DNA of 31,544 nucleotides. It comes from Spirochaetales bacterium. GTDB lineage: Bacteria > Spirochaetota > Spirochaetia > SZUA-6 > DRHE01. Of the stretch, positions 1-6,703 are shown piece by piece. The stretch is taken from contig JAFGFV010000008.1 of NCBI GenBank assembly GCA_016930895.1, positions 1-31,544 of the forward strand. The letters are read 5' to 3'. The notes below the pieces were generated by a model. It made no database searches and was not told where the DNA came from. It was given only the letters and a program-made list of their open reading frames with translations. How positions within the stretch are numbered: the first letter of the stretch is position 1; the number at the start of each line of letters is the position of its first letter. A program made the position numbers and the translations under genes.

Positions 1-1335
1 GTGCAGCTCGGGATCACCATGACCAGCCTGGGACTCGGCTGGGTGGGCGAACCCGCGGTGGCCGGCCTCCTGAACCGGCTGCTGCCGCGCCTGTGGCCCG
101 GGGCCGCCACCGCCGTGGGCTACTCGGTGTCCTTCACCGTGGCCTTCCTGCTGATCACTGCGGTCCACATCCTCTTCGGCGAGCTGGTGCCCAAGCTCGT
201 GGCGATCGCCCGACCGGAGCGCGGGGCCCTTCTGACCATCCTGCCCCTCACCGGGCTGTACTACGTGAGCTACGCCCCGATGCTCGGGCTGCGCAAGGCC
301 GCCTCGGCAGTGGCCCGCCTGTTCGGAGGCGCTTCGGAGATGGGCGAGGAGGTGCTCTCGGAGGAAGAGATCAAGATCATCCTCGAGCAGCGCGAAGAGG
401 AGGGAGGCATGAGCCTGCAGGAGCTGCTCATCTTCGAGAACCTCTTCGACTTCGGCCGCTCCCGCGCCCGGCAGGCCATGACCCCGCGTCATGCCGTCGC
501 CTACCTGTCCGCCGCCCGGACCTGGCAGGAGAACCTGGCCGTGATGAAGCAACGCAAGGCCTCCCGGTACCCGGTATGCCGGGAGGACCTGGATTCGGTG
601 GAAGGGTACGTGCACGTCAAGGACCTGGCCTTCGAGTACATGTCCGGAGAGCGCGAGCCGGAGCTCCTCGTGATCCGGCGGCCCATCCTGCGGGTTCGGG
701 ACAATCTCCCGTTGGCCGAATGCCTGCGGCGCTTTCAGGTGGAACAGGTGAGCCTGGCGGTGGTGACGGACCGGGCCGGGCGGGTGGCCGGGCTTCTGTC
801 CGCCGAGGACATCGTGGAAGAGATCGTAGGCGAGATCCGGGACGAGTTCGACCGGCGCCCTCCCCTGCGCCTGACCGACGCCTTCGCAACCGAGGCGTGC
901 GACCTGGAGCTGCCCGCCACGGGGGACCCGTTCGAGGCCATCCGTCTAGCCTTGCAGCACCTCCACGTCGCCCGCCCCCAGTTCGATCCCGACGACGCCC
1001 TCGAGGAGCTGATCGCCCGGGAACGCGGCCTGAGCTCCGCCCTGGGCTTCGGGGCCGCCTTTCCCCACGCGCGGGTCCGGGGCCTGGAGCGCCCCCTGTT
1101 CTCCTTCTGCCGCAGTCGCGAACCGGTCGCCTTCTCGGCTCCAGACACCGTCCCCGTTCGGCTCCTGTTCCTGATCCTGACCCCGTATCACGAACCGACC
1201 TGGCAGCTCACCCTGCTGTCCAAGCTGGCCAGGATCGTGAGCAACGCCTCCCTGCGTGACCGTCTGCTGGAGGCCGCCGGCTTGGAGGACGTGGCCGAGG
1301 TCATCCGGGTGTTCGAGGAATCCGTGCCCCTGTGA
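1..1335 (+). CDS. CNNM/CBS membrane protein fused to a PTS EIIA-type domain (5' truncated)
   Basis: This is the 3' part of a CNNM (DUF21) family membrane protein, a family linked to Mg2+/Co2+ transport or efflux. The visible part opens inside the DUF21 domain: a Gly-rich LGLGWVGEPA segment, a membrane helix at about 36-58 and the family signature HILFGELVPKLVAI. A further hydrophobic stretch lies at about 78-95. A CBS pair follows at about 160-283, starting at MTPRH. The usual CorC/HlyC C-terminal domain is missing. Residues about 295-442 instead resemble a PTS EIIA type-2 (fructose/nitrogen) domain, with the phospho-acceptor-type His356 in a GAAFPHAR context. Family members usually have some 50-70 more N-terminal residues, so the GTG at base 1 is probably internal and the true start lies outside the window. 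Its stop is 19 bp from the converging stop of the next gene. Domain calls are from motif recognition; a coupling of ion flux to phosphorylation state is inference. Confidence 0.85.
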   Translation: MQLGITMTSLGLGWVGEPAVAGLLNRLLPRLWPGAATAVGYSVSFTVAFLLITAVHILFGELVPKLVAIARPERGALLTILPLTGLYYVSYAPMLGLRKAASAVARLFGGASEMGEEVLSEEEIKIILEQREEEGGMSLQELLIFENLFDFGRSRARQAMTPRHAVAYLSAARTWQENLAVMKQRKASRYPVCREDLDSVEGYVHVKDLAFEYMSGEREPELLVIRRPILRVRDNLPLAECLRRFQVEQVSLAVVTDRAGRVAGLLSAEDIVEEIVGEIRDEFDRRPPLRLTDAFATEACDLELPATGDPFEAIRLALQHLHVARPQFDPDDALEELIARERGLSSALGFGAAFPHARVRGLERPLFSFCRSREPVAFSAPDTVPVRLLFLILTPYHEPTWQLTLLSKLARIVSNASLRDRLLEAAGLEDVAEVIRVFEESVPL

Positions 1336-1354
1336 CCGGGGTGGGGAGGCAGGC

Positions 1355-2473
1355 TCAGGCTTCGCCCAAATCGCGGCAGAGGTACAGGAAAAAATCGCGG
1401 TTGTCCGCCTGGATGTACTGGAGCCGGGCGTCCATGCGGCTGAAGCTCTTGAGGTAACGCACGTAATAGGCCGGATGGTCTTCCGGGGGCTCTCCGTCCG
1501 CCTGCCAGTCCCAGGTCTCGGGGCTCAAGTCCACCACGAAGAGCGAGAAGCCCTCGATCCGCCGCCCTTCCTGGAGCGCCAGGTTGCGGGCCATGGACAG
1601 GGCCTTCTCCAGGATCATCGGAGACATCACCGCCGAGCCCACGGACAGGTACACGCCGCCGTCCAGGCCGCAGACCGACCCGGCGAAGCCAAGGAAATCC
1701 CGCTCCGCGGTGCGGCCCACCGCCGAACCCAGGACGAGTGGGTGCGCATAGATGATGTCGTGACCGAACATGGGGTGGGCGGTGTACGGTACCCCGAGGC
1801 GAAACGCGGCCGCCTGCAGCCCGTAGCGCTTGTACGGGTGCTGCACCGCGGCAAACCCGGGCGCCAGGGAGAAGCCCTCGACGGCCCAGAGCAGGTCAGC
1901 GGCCGCCGCGGCCTGGAGCGGCTCCTCCCCCGCCCGAGCGACGCAGGATAGGAGCTCGTCCCTGGACGGGACCGTCAGCCCATCCCGGTGCACGAGCGCC
2001 CCGACCGACTCCCCGTAGCCCCTGCCTTCGTAAGCCCCCACGAGCAGGGCCAGGCCCAGCCAGCGGCCCGTCTCCTCCCACAGCCCAAAGCGGCCTTCCC
2101 GCAGGTTCGCCTGCACGTCCTCGGAGCTGGCCCCCTGGAAGGCGAACTCCCAGTCGTGGATGATCCCGGCGCCGTTGGTGGCCAGGTGGGTCAGCCAGCC
2201 CTCCTCCATCAGGTGCGCGAGCACCGGGGCGAGGCCGTTCTTGATGGCGTGGGCCCCGAAGGCCAGGATCACCGGCCGCCCGGCGGAGCGGGCCCTCCGG
2301 ATCGCATCTGCCGCCGCCCGGATGTGACCGCGTGTCCGCTCGGGGACGGCTCGCGGCGGGTCCTGCGGCAGGACCCGATCCCGCTCGATGAGGACACGGT
2401 TCCTGCGTTCCCGGAGGCTGCTGAAGCCCAGACGCCTGCGGTCCAGGGGAGGAAACTCCGGCCGGCCGCTCAT
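1355..2473 (-). CDS. Deoxyhypusine-synthase-like protein of unknown function
   Basis: A 372-residue soluble protein with the look of the deoxyhypusine synthase (DHS) fold. Its motifs are GAHAIKNG at 73-80, NGAGIIHDWE at 100-109 and SEDV at 117-120, corresponding to the NAD-binding Rossmann parts of DHS. True DHS modifies a lysine of eIF5A in archaea and eukaryotes, and bacteria have no eIF5A. The DHS active-site lysine motif (WGK) is not recognisable in the C-terminal part, which ends with a divergent LQYIQADNRDFF stretch. The gene is the last of a three-gene minus-strand operon. Its ATG overlaps the stop of the kinase/HAD gene in an ATGA (2470-2473), so translation is probably coupled. Context points to a role in sugar-phosphate or heptose metabolism, perhaps as an NAD-dependent enzyme, but no reaction can be assigned. 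Confidence 0.8.
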   Translation of the reverse strand: MSGRPEFPPLDRRRLGFSSLRERRNRVLIERDRVLPQDPPRAVPERTRGHIRAAADAIRRARSAGRPVILAFGAHAIKNGLAPVLAHLMEEGWLTHLATNGAGIIHDWEFAFQGASSEDVQANLREGRFGLWEETGRWLGLALLVGAYEGRGYGESVGALVHRDGLTVPSRDELLSCVARAGEEPLQAAAAADLLWAVEGFSLAPGFAAVQHPYKRYGLQAAAFRLGVPYTAHPMFGHDIIYAHPLVLGSAVGRTAERDFLGFAGSVCGLDGGVYLSVGSAVMSPMILEKALSMARNLALQEGRRIEGFSLFVVDLSPETWDWQADGEPPEDHPAYYVRYLKSFSRMDARLQYIQADNRDFFLYLCRDLGEA

Positions 2474-4494
2474 GATTGACCGTCCCCCGGACCCCGTGCG
2501 GCGCGCTGGCCTCCCCGCCGCTGCCCGAGAAGAAGGGCAGCCAGGGCCTGCGCCTGGCTGAAGTCCGGGACCACCAGGTCCGCTCCGGCCTCGATCACCC
2601 GGCTGCGTTTCGCGATGTTGAGCCCGAAGCGGCGCAGCTCGTCGCTGGCCACCCCCACCGCGATCCCCCCCGCCTTGCGGGTTTCCTGGATCTCCACCGG
2701 CCCGTCGCCGAAGGTCACAAACACCCCGGCTTGGGCAGGGGGCAGATGCTGCGCCCGCAGCATCTGCGGGCGCAGCATCTGCGCCAGGATGCGCTCCAGC
2801 ACCTTCTTCTTGGGCTCGTGGGTCAGGTCCCCGATCGCCCCGTAGATCCGCCCGCCAAACAGCGGTGCATAGCCGAGCAGCTCCGCCTCCCGCTCCACAT
2901 CGGCCTGGTCCGTGCCACTGGCCAGGTAGAGGGGCACACCCCGTTCATGCAAGAGCCGCAGAAACCCCACGGCGCCCTTCAGGGTGAAGTCTTCAGTCCC
3001 CAGCTCGCCGCGCCGCAGCTTGACCGCCCGCGCTTCGATCCTCTGCATGAGCTCGCGGTTGTAGATCTCCTTGTATCCCTTCTCGTCGAGGATCTCCTCC
3101 GCCGGCACATGCCCGGCCTCGCGTACCATCTCCACCAGGCCCCGCATCTGCACGAGAGTCTGGACGCCCGTGGTGGCCTGGATGTACTCGCGGACCTGCT
3201 CGGCCACCCGCCGGTGGGTGCTCGGGTCCGCCGTGCGCCACCGCTCCCCCAGGATCGAGCGCGCCATCATCGGCGCCATCACCTCTTCCCAGCCCTGCCG
3301 GAGGGTCGACACGGTGCCGTCGTGGTCGAAGATGGCAGCGAGGATTTGCCGGCCCCGGGGCAAGGCCCCCACCACCTCGATTTCGGTGTTCCGGTGGTGG
3401 CGGGCGCGCTGCGGCAGGGCGGCCAGCTCGGGGGCATGGCGAAAGCTGTGCTCCCGGGCCATGGCTCGCACCTCCTGGGCAGAGGCCGTGCCCGTCTGGA
3501 AGAGCTTCTGCACGGTCACCCCAGCAGCCAGGGTGCCGAACAGGGCCGCCTCCAGGGGCGGCCGCCCCGCGGCCAGGGCGGCTCCCAAACCGGCCAGCAG
3601 GCTATCCCCTGCGCCGACGGTATCCGTGCGGCCCAGGATGAGCAGCCCCGGCACTTCGCGGCAGCCCGACTCGTCTACCACCAGGCATCCTCGGGATCCG
3701 CGGGTCAGGAACAAGGGCCGCCCCCAGCGCTGAAAGAGCCGCAGGGCGATGGCCCGGGCCTCCCGGTCCGGCACCTCTTCCTCGTTCCCGGCGCCGCCGC
3801 CCTTGCCGATCGCGGCCCCCTCGCGGGCGTTGAGCTTGCGGTACACGCTGCCGTACTCGTCGCTGTGGTCGCGGCTGTCCAGCAGGCAGGTGGTGCCGGG
3901 GTGACGGGCGACCAGGCCGGCAAGCTCACTGCGGAACTCTGCCGTGTGGACGCCCCGCAGCACCTGCTGGTTGATGATCAGCACGTTCAGCCCGGGAAGC
4001 GCGCGCTCGACGGCGCCCAGAAGCTGACGGGCCGTGTCCGGCTCCAGCTCGTTGAAGTTGCCGTAGTCCAGCCGGGGCTGCTCCCGGCCCTCCACGAGGA
4101 TCTTGGTGTAGGTGTGGGTGTGCCAGCGCCGCGGCTGCACGAGCAGGCCCGCGGTGCCGATGCCCCACTGCCCCATGGTGCGACGCATCTCGGCGCCGAA
4201 GGGATCGGGGCCGGTCACCCCGAAGGCTTCCACGCTCCCCGCCCCGAGGGCGCGCAGGTTGGCGGCTACGTTCCCCGCCCCGCCGAGGGAGTATCGCTGC
4301 TCGGACACCGGCTGGGTGACCAGGCGCGTCTCCAGGGAGACCTCCCCGGCCTCAGGGTTCACGGCCAGGTACGCGTCCAGGCAGAAGTCCCCGACCACGC
4401 CGAAGCGCAACCCCGGCAGGCGATCGAGGATCGCCCCCGCCTCCTTCTCGGTCAGGCGGTGGTCGCAGATCCCGCACCCGTGTTGGCTCTTCAT
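2470..4494 (-). CDS. PfkB-family (HldE-like) sugar kinase fused to HAD phosphatase
   Basis: A 674-residue two-domain enzyme. Residues about 25-385 form a PfkB/ribokinase kinase closest in look to the HldE/RfaE N-terminal domain: FGVVGDFCLDAY near the start, a GGAGNVAANLRALGA substrate-binding segment, and the second PfkB signature TVGAGDS with catalytic base Asp297. Residues about 385-674 form a HAD hydrolase with an alpha-helical cap. Motif I is FDHDGT (nucleophile Asp390, acid Asp392), motif II lies in LYLASGTD and motif IV in TFGDGP. HldE normally carries an adenylyltransferase here, so the fusion instead pairs kinase with phosphatase, as expected for heptose-7-P to heptose-1,7-bisP to heptose-monoP. 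The ATG at 4494 overlaps the SIS-gene stop as ATGA (4491-4494). An in-frame upstream extension is only a shadow of the SIS gene. The N-terminus carries a CGIC pair. A 15-bp tandem repeat lies in the HAD part (2737-2781). Confidence 0.88.
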   Translation of the reverse strand: MKSQHGCGICDHRLTEKEAGAILDRLPGLRFGVVGDFCLDAYLAVNPEAGEVSLETRLVTQPVSEQRYSLGGAGNVAANLRALGAGSVEAFGVTGPDPFGAEMRRTMGQWGIGTAGLLVQPRRWHTHTYTKILVEGREQPRLDYGNFNELEPDTARQLLGAVERALPGLNVLIINQQVLRGVHTAEFRSELAGLVARHPGTTCLLDSRDHSDEYGSVYRKLNAREGAAIGKGGGAGNEEEVPDREARAIALRLFQRWGRPLFLTRGSRGCLVVDESGCREVPGLLILGRTDTVGAGDSLLAGLGAALAAGRPPLEAALFGTLAAGVTVQKLFQTGTASAQEVRAMAREHSFRHAPELAALPQRARHHRNTEIEVVGALPRGRQILAAIFDHDGTVSTLRQGWEEVMAPMMARSILGERWRTADPSTHRRVAEQVREYIQATTGVQTLVQMRGLVEMVREAGHVPAEEILDEKGYKEIYNRELMQRIEARAVKLRRGELGTEDFTLKGAVGFLRLLHERGVPLYLASGTDQADVEREAELLGYAPLFGGRIYGAIGDLTHEPKKKVLERILAQMLRPQMLRAQHLPPAQAGVFVTFGDGPVEIQETRKAGGIAVGVASDELRRFGLNIAKRSRVIEAGADLVVPDFSQAQALAALLLGQRRGGQRAARGPGDGQS
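2737..2781 (-). repeat. Three-unit 15-bp tandem repeat inside the HAD domain
   Basis: Three consecutive 15-bp units (2767-2781, 2752-2766, 2737-2751) encode QMLRP, QMLRA and QHLPP in the sense direction. The first two are nearly identical in DNA; the third has diverged. The array also contains a 12-bp perfect inverted repeat (2742-2753 with 2771-2782). It sits just after a helix (KKKVLERILA) and just before HAD motif IV. Being a multiple of three it keeps the frame, so it is best read as an in-frame slippage expansion of a loop. Confidence 0.8.
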
Positions 4495-5135
4495 TCCGGG
4501 AAGAGCTCCGCCTCGAGCAGCCCGCACAGGGCGTGGTACAGCCGCTGGTGCTGCTCCTGGATTTCCGCGGTGTCGCGTCCCTGGGCGGCGATCGTGACGT
4601 CGCACAGCGGCCCGAGGGCGCCCCCCGGCCCGGTCAGCGCCACGGTTTTGAGACCGAAGGCCCTGGCCACCCGCACCGCGTTCAGCACGTTGGCCGCGTT
4701 TCCCGAGGTGCTGATCCCGAGCAGGACATCGCCGGCGCGGCCGTAGCCGTACACCTGCTGGGCGAAGACCATGTCCGGGGAGGTGTCGTTGGCCACCGCG
4801 GTGGACAGGGAGACCTGGCTGACCAGGGAGATGGCCGGAAGCGCCCCCTGAAGCCGCCCGGCCAGCTCCGGCCCCTCGGCCGGAAACGCCCGGGCCAGCC
4901 TGCCTGCATCGCTGCGGCTGAGAGGCCGGGGGCAACGGAAGCCTTTCATCAGCTCGCCCACGATGTGCTCGGAGTCCGCCGCGCTCCCCCCGTTGCCGCA
5001 CACCAGCAGCTTCCCGCCCTTCCGGAAGCAGGTGGACAGGGTCCGGAAGGCGGCGCGCAGCGCCTCGACACACGGCCCCAGGCCGGGTCGCTCTTCCTCC
5101 AGATGTTCGAAGATCTCCCGGGTCCGCTGGTTCAT
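4491..5135 (-). CDS. gmhA-like: GmhA-like SIS-domain phosphoheptose isomerase
   Basis: A 214-residue SIS-domain protein resembling sedoheptulose-7-phosphate isomerase, which makes D-glycero-D-manno-heptose 7-phosphate in the cytoplasm. Family hallmarks are CGNGGSAADSEHI at about 46-58 followed by VGEL (equivalent of E. coli Glu65), the phosphate-binding GISTSGNAANV loop, and a C-terminal IQEQHQRLYH helix carrying the equivalent of catalytic His180. The protein is somewhat longer than E. coli GmhA (192 residues), with an extra segment after the first motif. Two ATGs are possible, at 5141 and 5135. The GAGGTG ribosome site abuts the first but sits about 7-9 nt from the second, so MNQRTRE at 5135 is preferred. 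It is the first gene of the operon, with a consensus -10 about 50 bp upstream. DiaA or another SIS isomerase is a less likely alternative. Confidence 0.87.
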   Translation of the reverse strand: MNQRTREIFEHLEEERPGLGPCVEALRAAFRTLSTCFRKGGKLLVCGNGGSAADSEHIVGELMKGFRCPRPLSRSDAGRLARAFPAEGPELAGRLQGALPAISLVSQVSLSTAVANDTSPDMVFAQQVYGYGRAGDVLLGISTSGNAANVLNAVRVARAFGLKTVALTGPGGALGPLCDVTIAAQGRDTAEIQEQHQRLYHALCGLLEAELFPE

Positions 5136-5183
5136 GGGCATTCACCTCGTCGCATCGCGCACGGCATCACCAAACACGGGGGC

Positions 5184-5189
5184 ATTATA
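5184..5189 (-). promoter_or_regulatory. Perfect TATAAT -10 box for the SIS/kinase-HAD/DHS-like operon
   Basis: Minus-strand reading gives an exact TATAAT in a locally GC-rich region, about 50 nt before the isomerase start. No good -35 hexamer is seen 16-18 nt upstream, where the sequence is C-rich, so the promoter may be activator-dependent. Predicted 5' leader is roughly 40 nt. Confidence 0.55.
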
Positions 5190-5259
5190 CACGGAACCCG
5201 CGGCCAGGGGCGAGCACCAGAACCGGTGGAAGCCCGCCCGGCGCAGGGCGTTGGGCCTG

Positions 5260-5288
5260 TTGCAGCACCGCCCTGGATGGGCTACCGT
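5260..5288 (+). promoter_or_regulatory. Weak candidate promoter for the sedoheptulokinase-like gene
   Basis: TTGCAG (5260-5265), a 17-nt spacer and TACCGT (5283-5288) lie about 40 nt upstream of the GTG start of the plus-strand kinase. The -35 is fair and the -10 poor. The 194-bp divergent region 5136-5329 holds no gene; it must carry the promoters of both flanking units. Confidence 0.3.
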
Positions 5289-5329
5289 GTCGGGCGGCAG
5301 GCGGACAGAATCTGCGCGGGGTTTGCACA

Positions 5330-6703
5330 GTGACGCTGGTTGGCATCGACATCGGTACGACCACCCTCAGCGGCTTGGCCCTGGACCTCTCCACGGGGGC
5401 GATCCTGGGCCTGGAGCAGCAGGCAAACGCCTTTGCCCTGCCCTCTCGCGAGCCGGACGAGTCGCTACAGGACCCCGAGGGCATTCTGGAGGCCTGCAGG
5501 CAGATGCTGCAGAGGCTCCTCCAGGCGGGCAGACAGCCAGCCGGCATCGGCGTCACGGGCCAGATGCACGGGATTCTGTACGTGGACGGGGCGGGGCGAG
5601 CCCTGGGCCCCCTCTACACCTGGCAGGACGGCCGGGGCGAGCGGGAGTACGCCGGCGGCCTCACCTACGCCCAGCATGCCGCTCAGGTCACCGGCGCGTC
5701 GCTCGCCACGGGCATGGGAGTCGTGACGCACTTCTGGAACCTCCGCAACGGCTGCGTTCCGCGCCGTGCGGCCAGGGTTTGCACGATTGCGGACTTCGTG
5801 GCCATGCGGCTGACCGGGGCGGAGGAGCCGGTGACAGACGCATCCAACGCCGCAAGCCTCGGCTGCTTCGACGCGGAGCGGCTGGCCTTTCGCGCCGCGG
5901 CGGTGGAGCGTATCGGGATGTCCCCCGCCCTCCTGCCCCGGGTGGTCCGGGACTATCCCGCGATGGGCTCCGGGCCGAGAGGGGTCCCGGTCTTCGTGCC
6001 GGTCGGAGACAACCAGGCCAGCGTCCTGGGGGCCGTGCGGGATCTGCCGCGCTCGGCGCACGTGAACATCGGCACGAGCAGCCAGATCAACGTGTACGCG
6101 GACCGCTGTTCTCCCCTGCCCGGCGTCGACCTCCGCCCCTTCCCTTTCCGGGGGTGCATCCTGGTGGGCGCGGGCCTGTGCGGGGGCCGGGCCTATTCCC
6201 TGCTCCACGATTTCTTTGCCCGGACCCTTCGCCTGTTCAGCGCCCCGGTGCCCCCCGATGCGCTCTGGGAGGCCCTGAATGCCGTCACCCCGGAGAGCCT
6301 GCCGAATCCTCACCGCCTGGTCGTAGACGCCCGCTTTCAGGGCACCCGCTCTGACCCGTCGATCCGGGGACGGGTCGAGGGTCTCGGCCCCGAGAACTTC
6401 ACCCCCGAGCACCTGATCGTGGGCCTGCGTGAGGGGGTGGCCGCCGAGCTCTACAACGAGTTCCGGAACTTCGGTGCAGCCGCCACGAGGGTGGAAACCC
6501 TGGTCGGCTCCGGCAACGGGGTCCGGCTGAATCCGGACCTGCGCAGGGCCTTCGAGCAGAGCTTCGGGATGCCGATGCGGGTCCCGACTCACCGGGAGGA
6601 GGCCGCCTTCGGGGCTGCGCTCCTGGCGGGGGTGGCCGCAGGGGTCCTCCCGGACCTAAACGCAGCGGGCCGGCTCATCCGCTACGAGGAGGACGTCGGC
6701 TGA
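5330..6703 (+). CDS. Sedoheptulokinase-like FGGY carbohydrate kinase
   Basis: A 457-residue FGGY kinase. The N-terminal phosphate-1 motif is GIDIGTTT at 5-12. GVTGQMHG at 74-81 and YTWQDGR at 96-102 are features I associate with sedoheptulokinase (SHPK), as are DASNAASLG and the NIGTSSQ segment. The catalytic Asp227 lies in VGDNQAS, and the C-terminal ATP site is VGSGNGV followed by EAAFGAALL. The family reaction would be sedoheptulose + ATP to sedoheptulose 7-phosphate, which is the substrate of GmhA encoded divergently next door. The start is a GTG at 5330 with only a weak ribosome site; the GIDIG motif right after it supports the choice. Its stop overlaps the converging UroD-like gene by 22 bp. 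Another FGGY ketose kinase specificity, such as xylulokinase, cannot be excluded, but the TWQDGR context favours SHPK. Confidence 0.85.
   Translation: MTLVGIDIGTTTLSGLALDLSTGAILGLEQQANAFALPSREPDESLQDPEGILEACRQMLQRLLQAGRQPAGIGVTGQMHGILYVDGAGRALGPLYTWQDGRGEREYAGGLTYAQHAAQVTGASLATGMGVVTHFWNLRNGCVPRRAARVCTIADFVAMRLTGAEEPVTDASNAASLGCFDAERLAFRAAAVERIGMSPALLPRVVRDYPAMGSGPRGVPVFVPVGDNQASVLGAVRDLPRSAHVNIGTSSQINVYADRCSPLPGVDLRPFPFRGCILVGAGLCGGRAYSLLHDFFARTLRLFSAPVPPDALWEALNAVTPESLPNPHRLVVDARFQGTRSDPSIRGRVEGLGPENFTPEHLIVGLREGVAAELYNEFRNFGAAATRVETLVGSGNGVRLNPDLRRAFEQSFGMPMRVPTHREEAAFGAALLAGVAAGVLPDLNAAGRLIRYEEDVG

Noticed and set aside
2476..4746. 756-residue plus-strand ORF antisense to the kinase/HAD gene
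   Set aside because: Composition rich in H, Q, P, G and A, with no domain; mirrors the high-GC coding strand of a well-supported gene.
4495..5145. N-terminal extension of the kinase/HAD reading frame up to 5145
   Set aside because: It overlaps the SIS gene in another frame; the ATGA junction at 4491-4494 marks the true start.
6682..6703. Shared terminator between the converging kinase and UroD-like genes
   Set aside because: The genes overlap by 22 bp and no hairpin with a U tract is visible on either strand.
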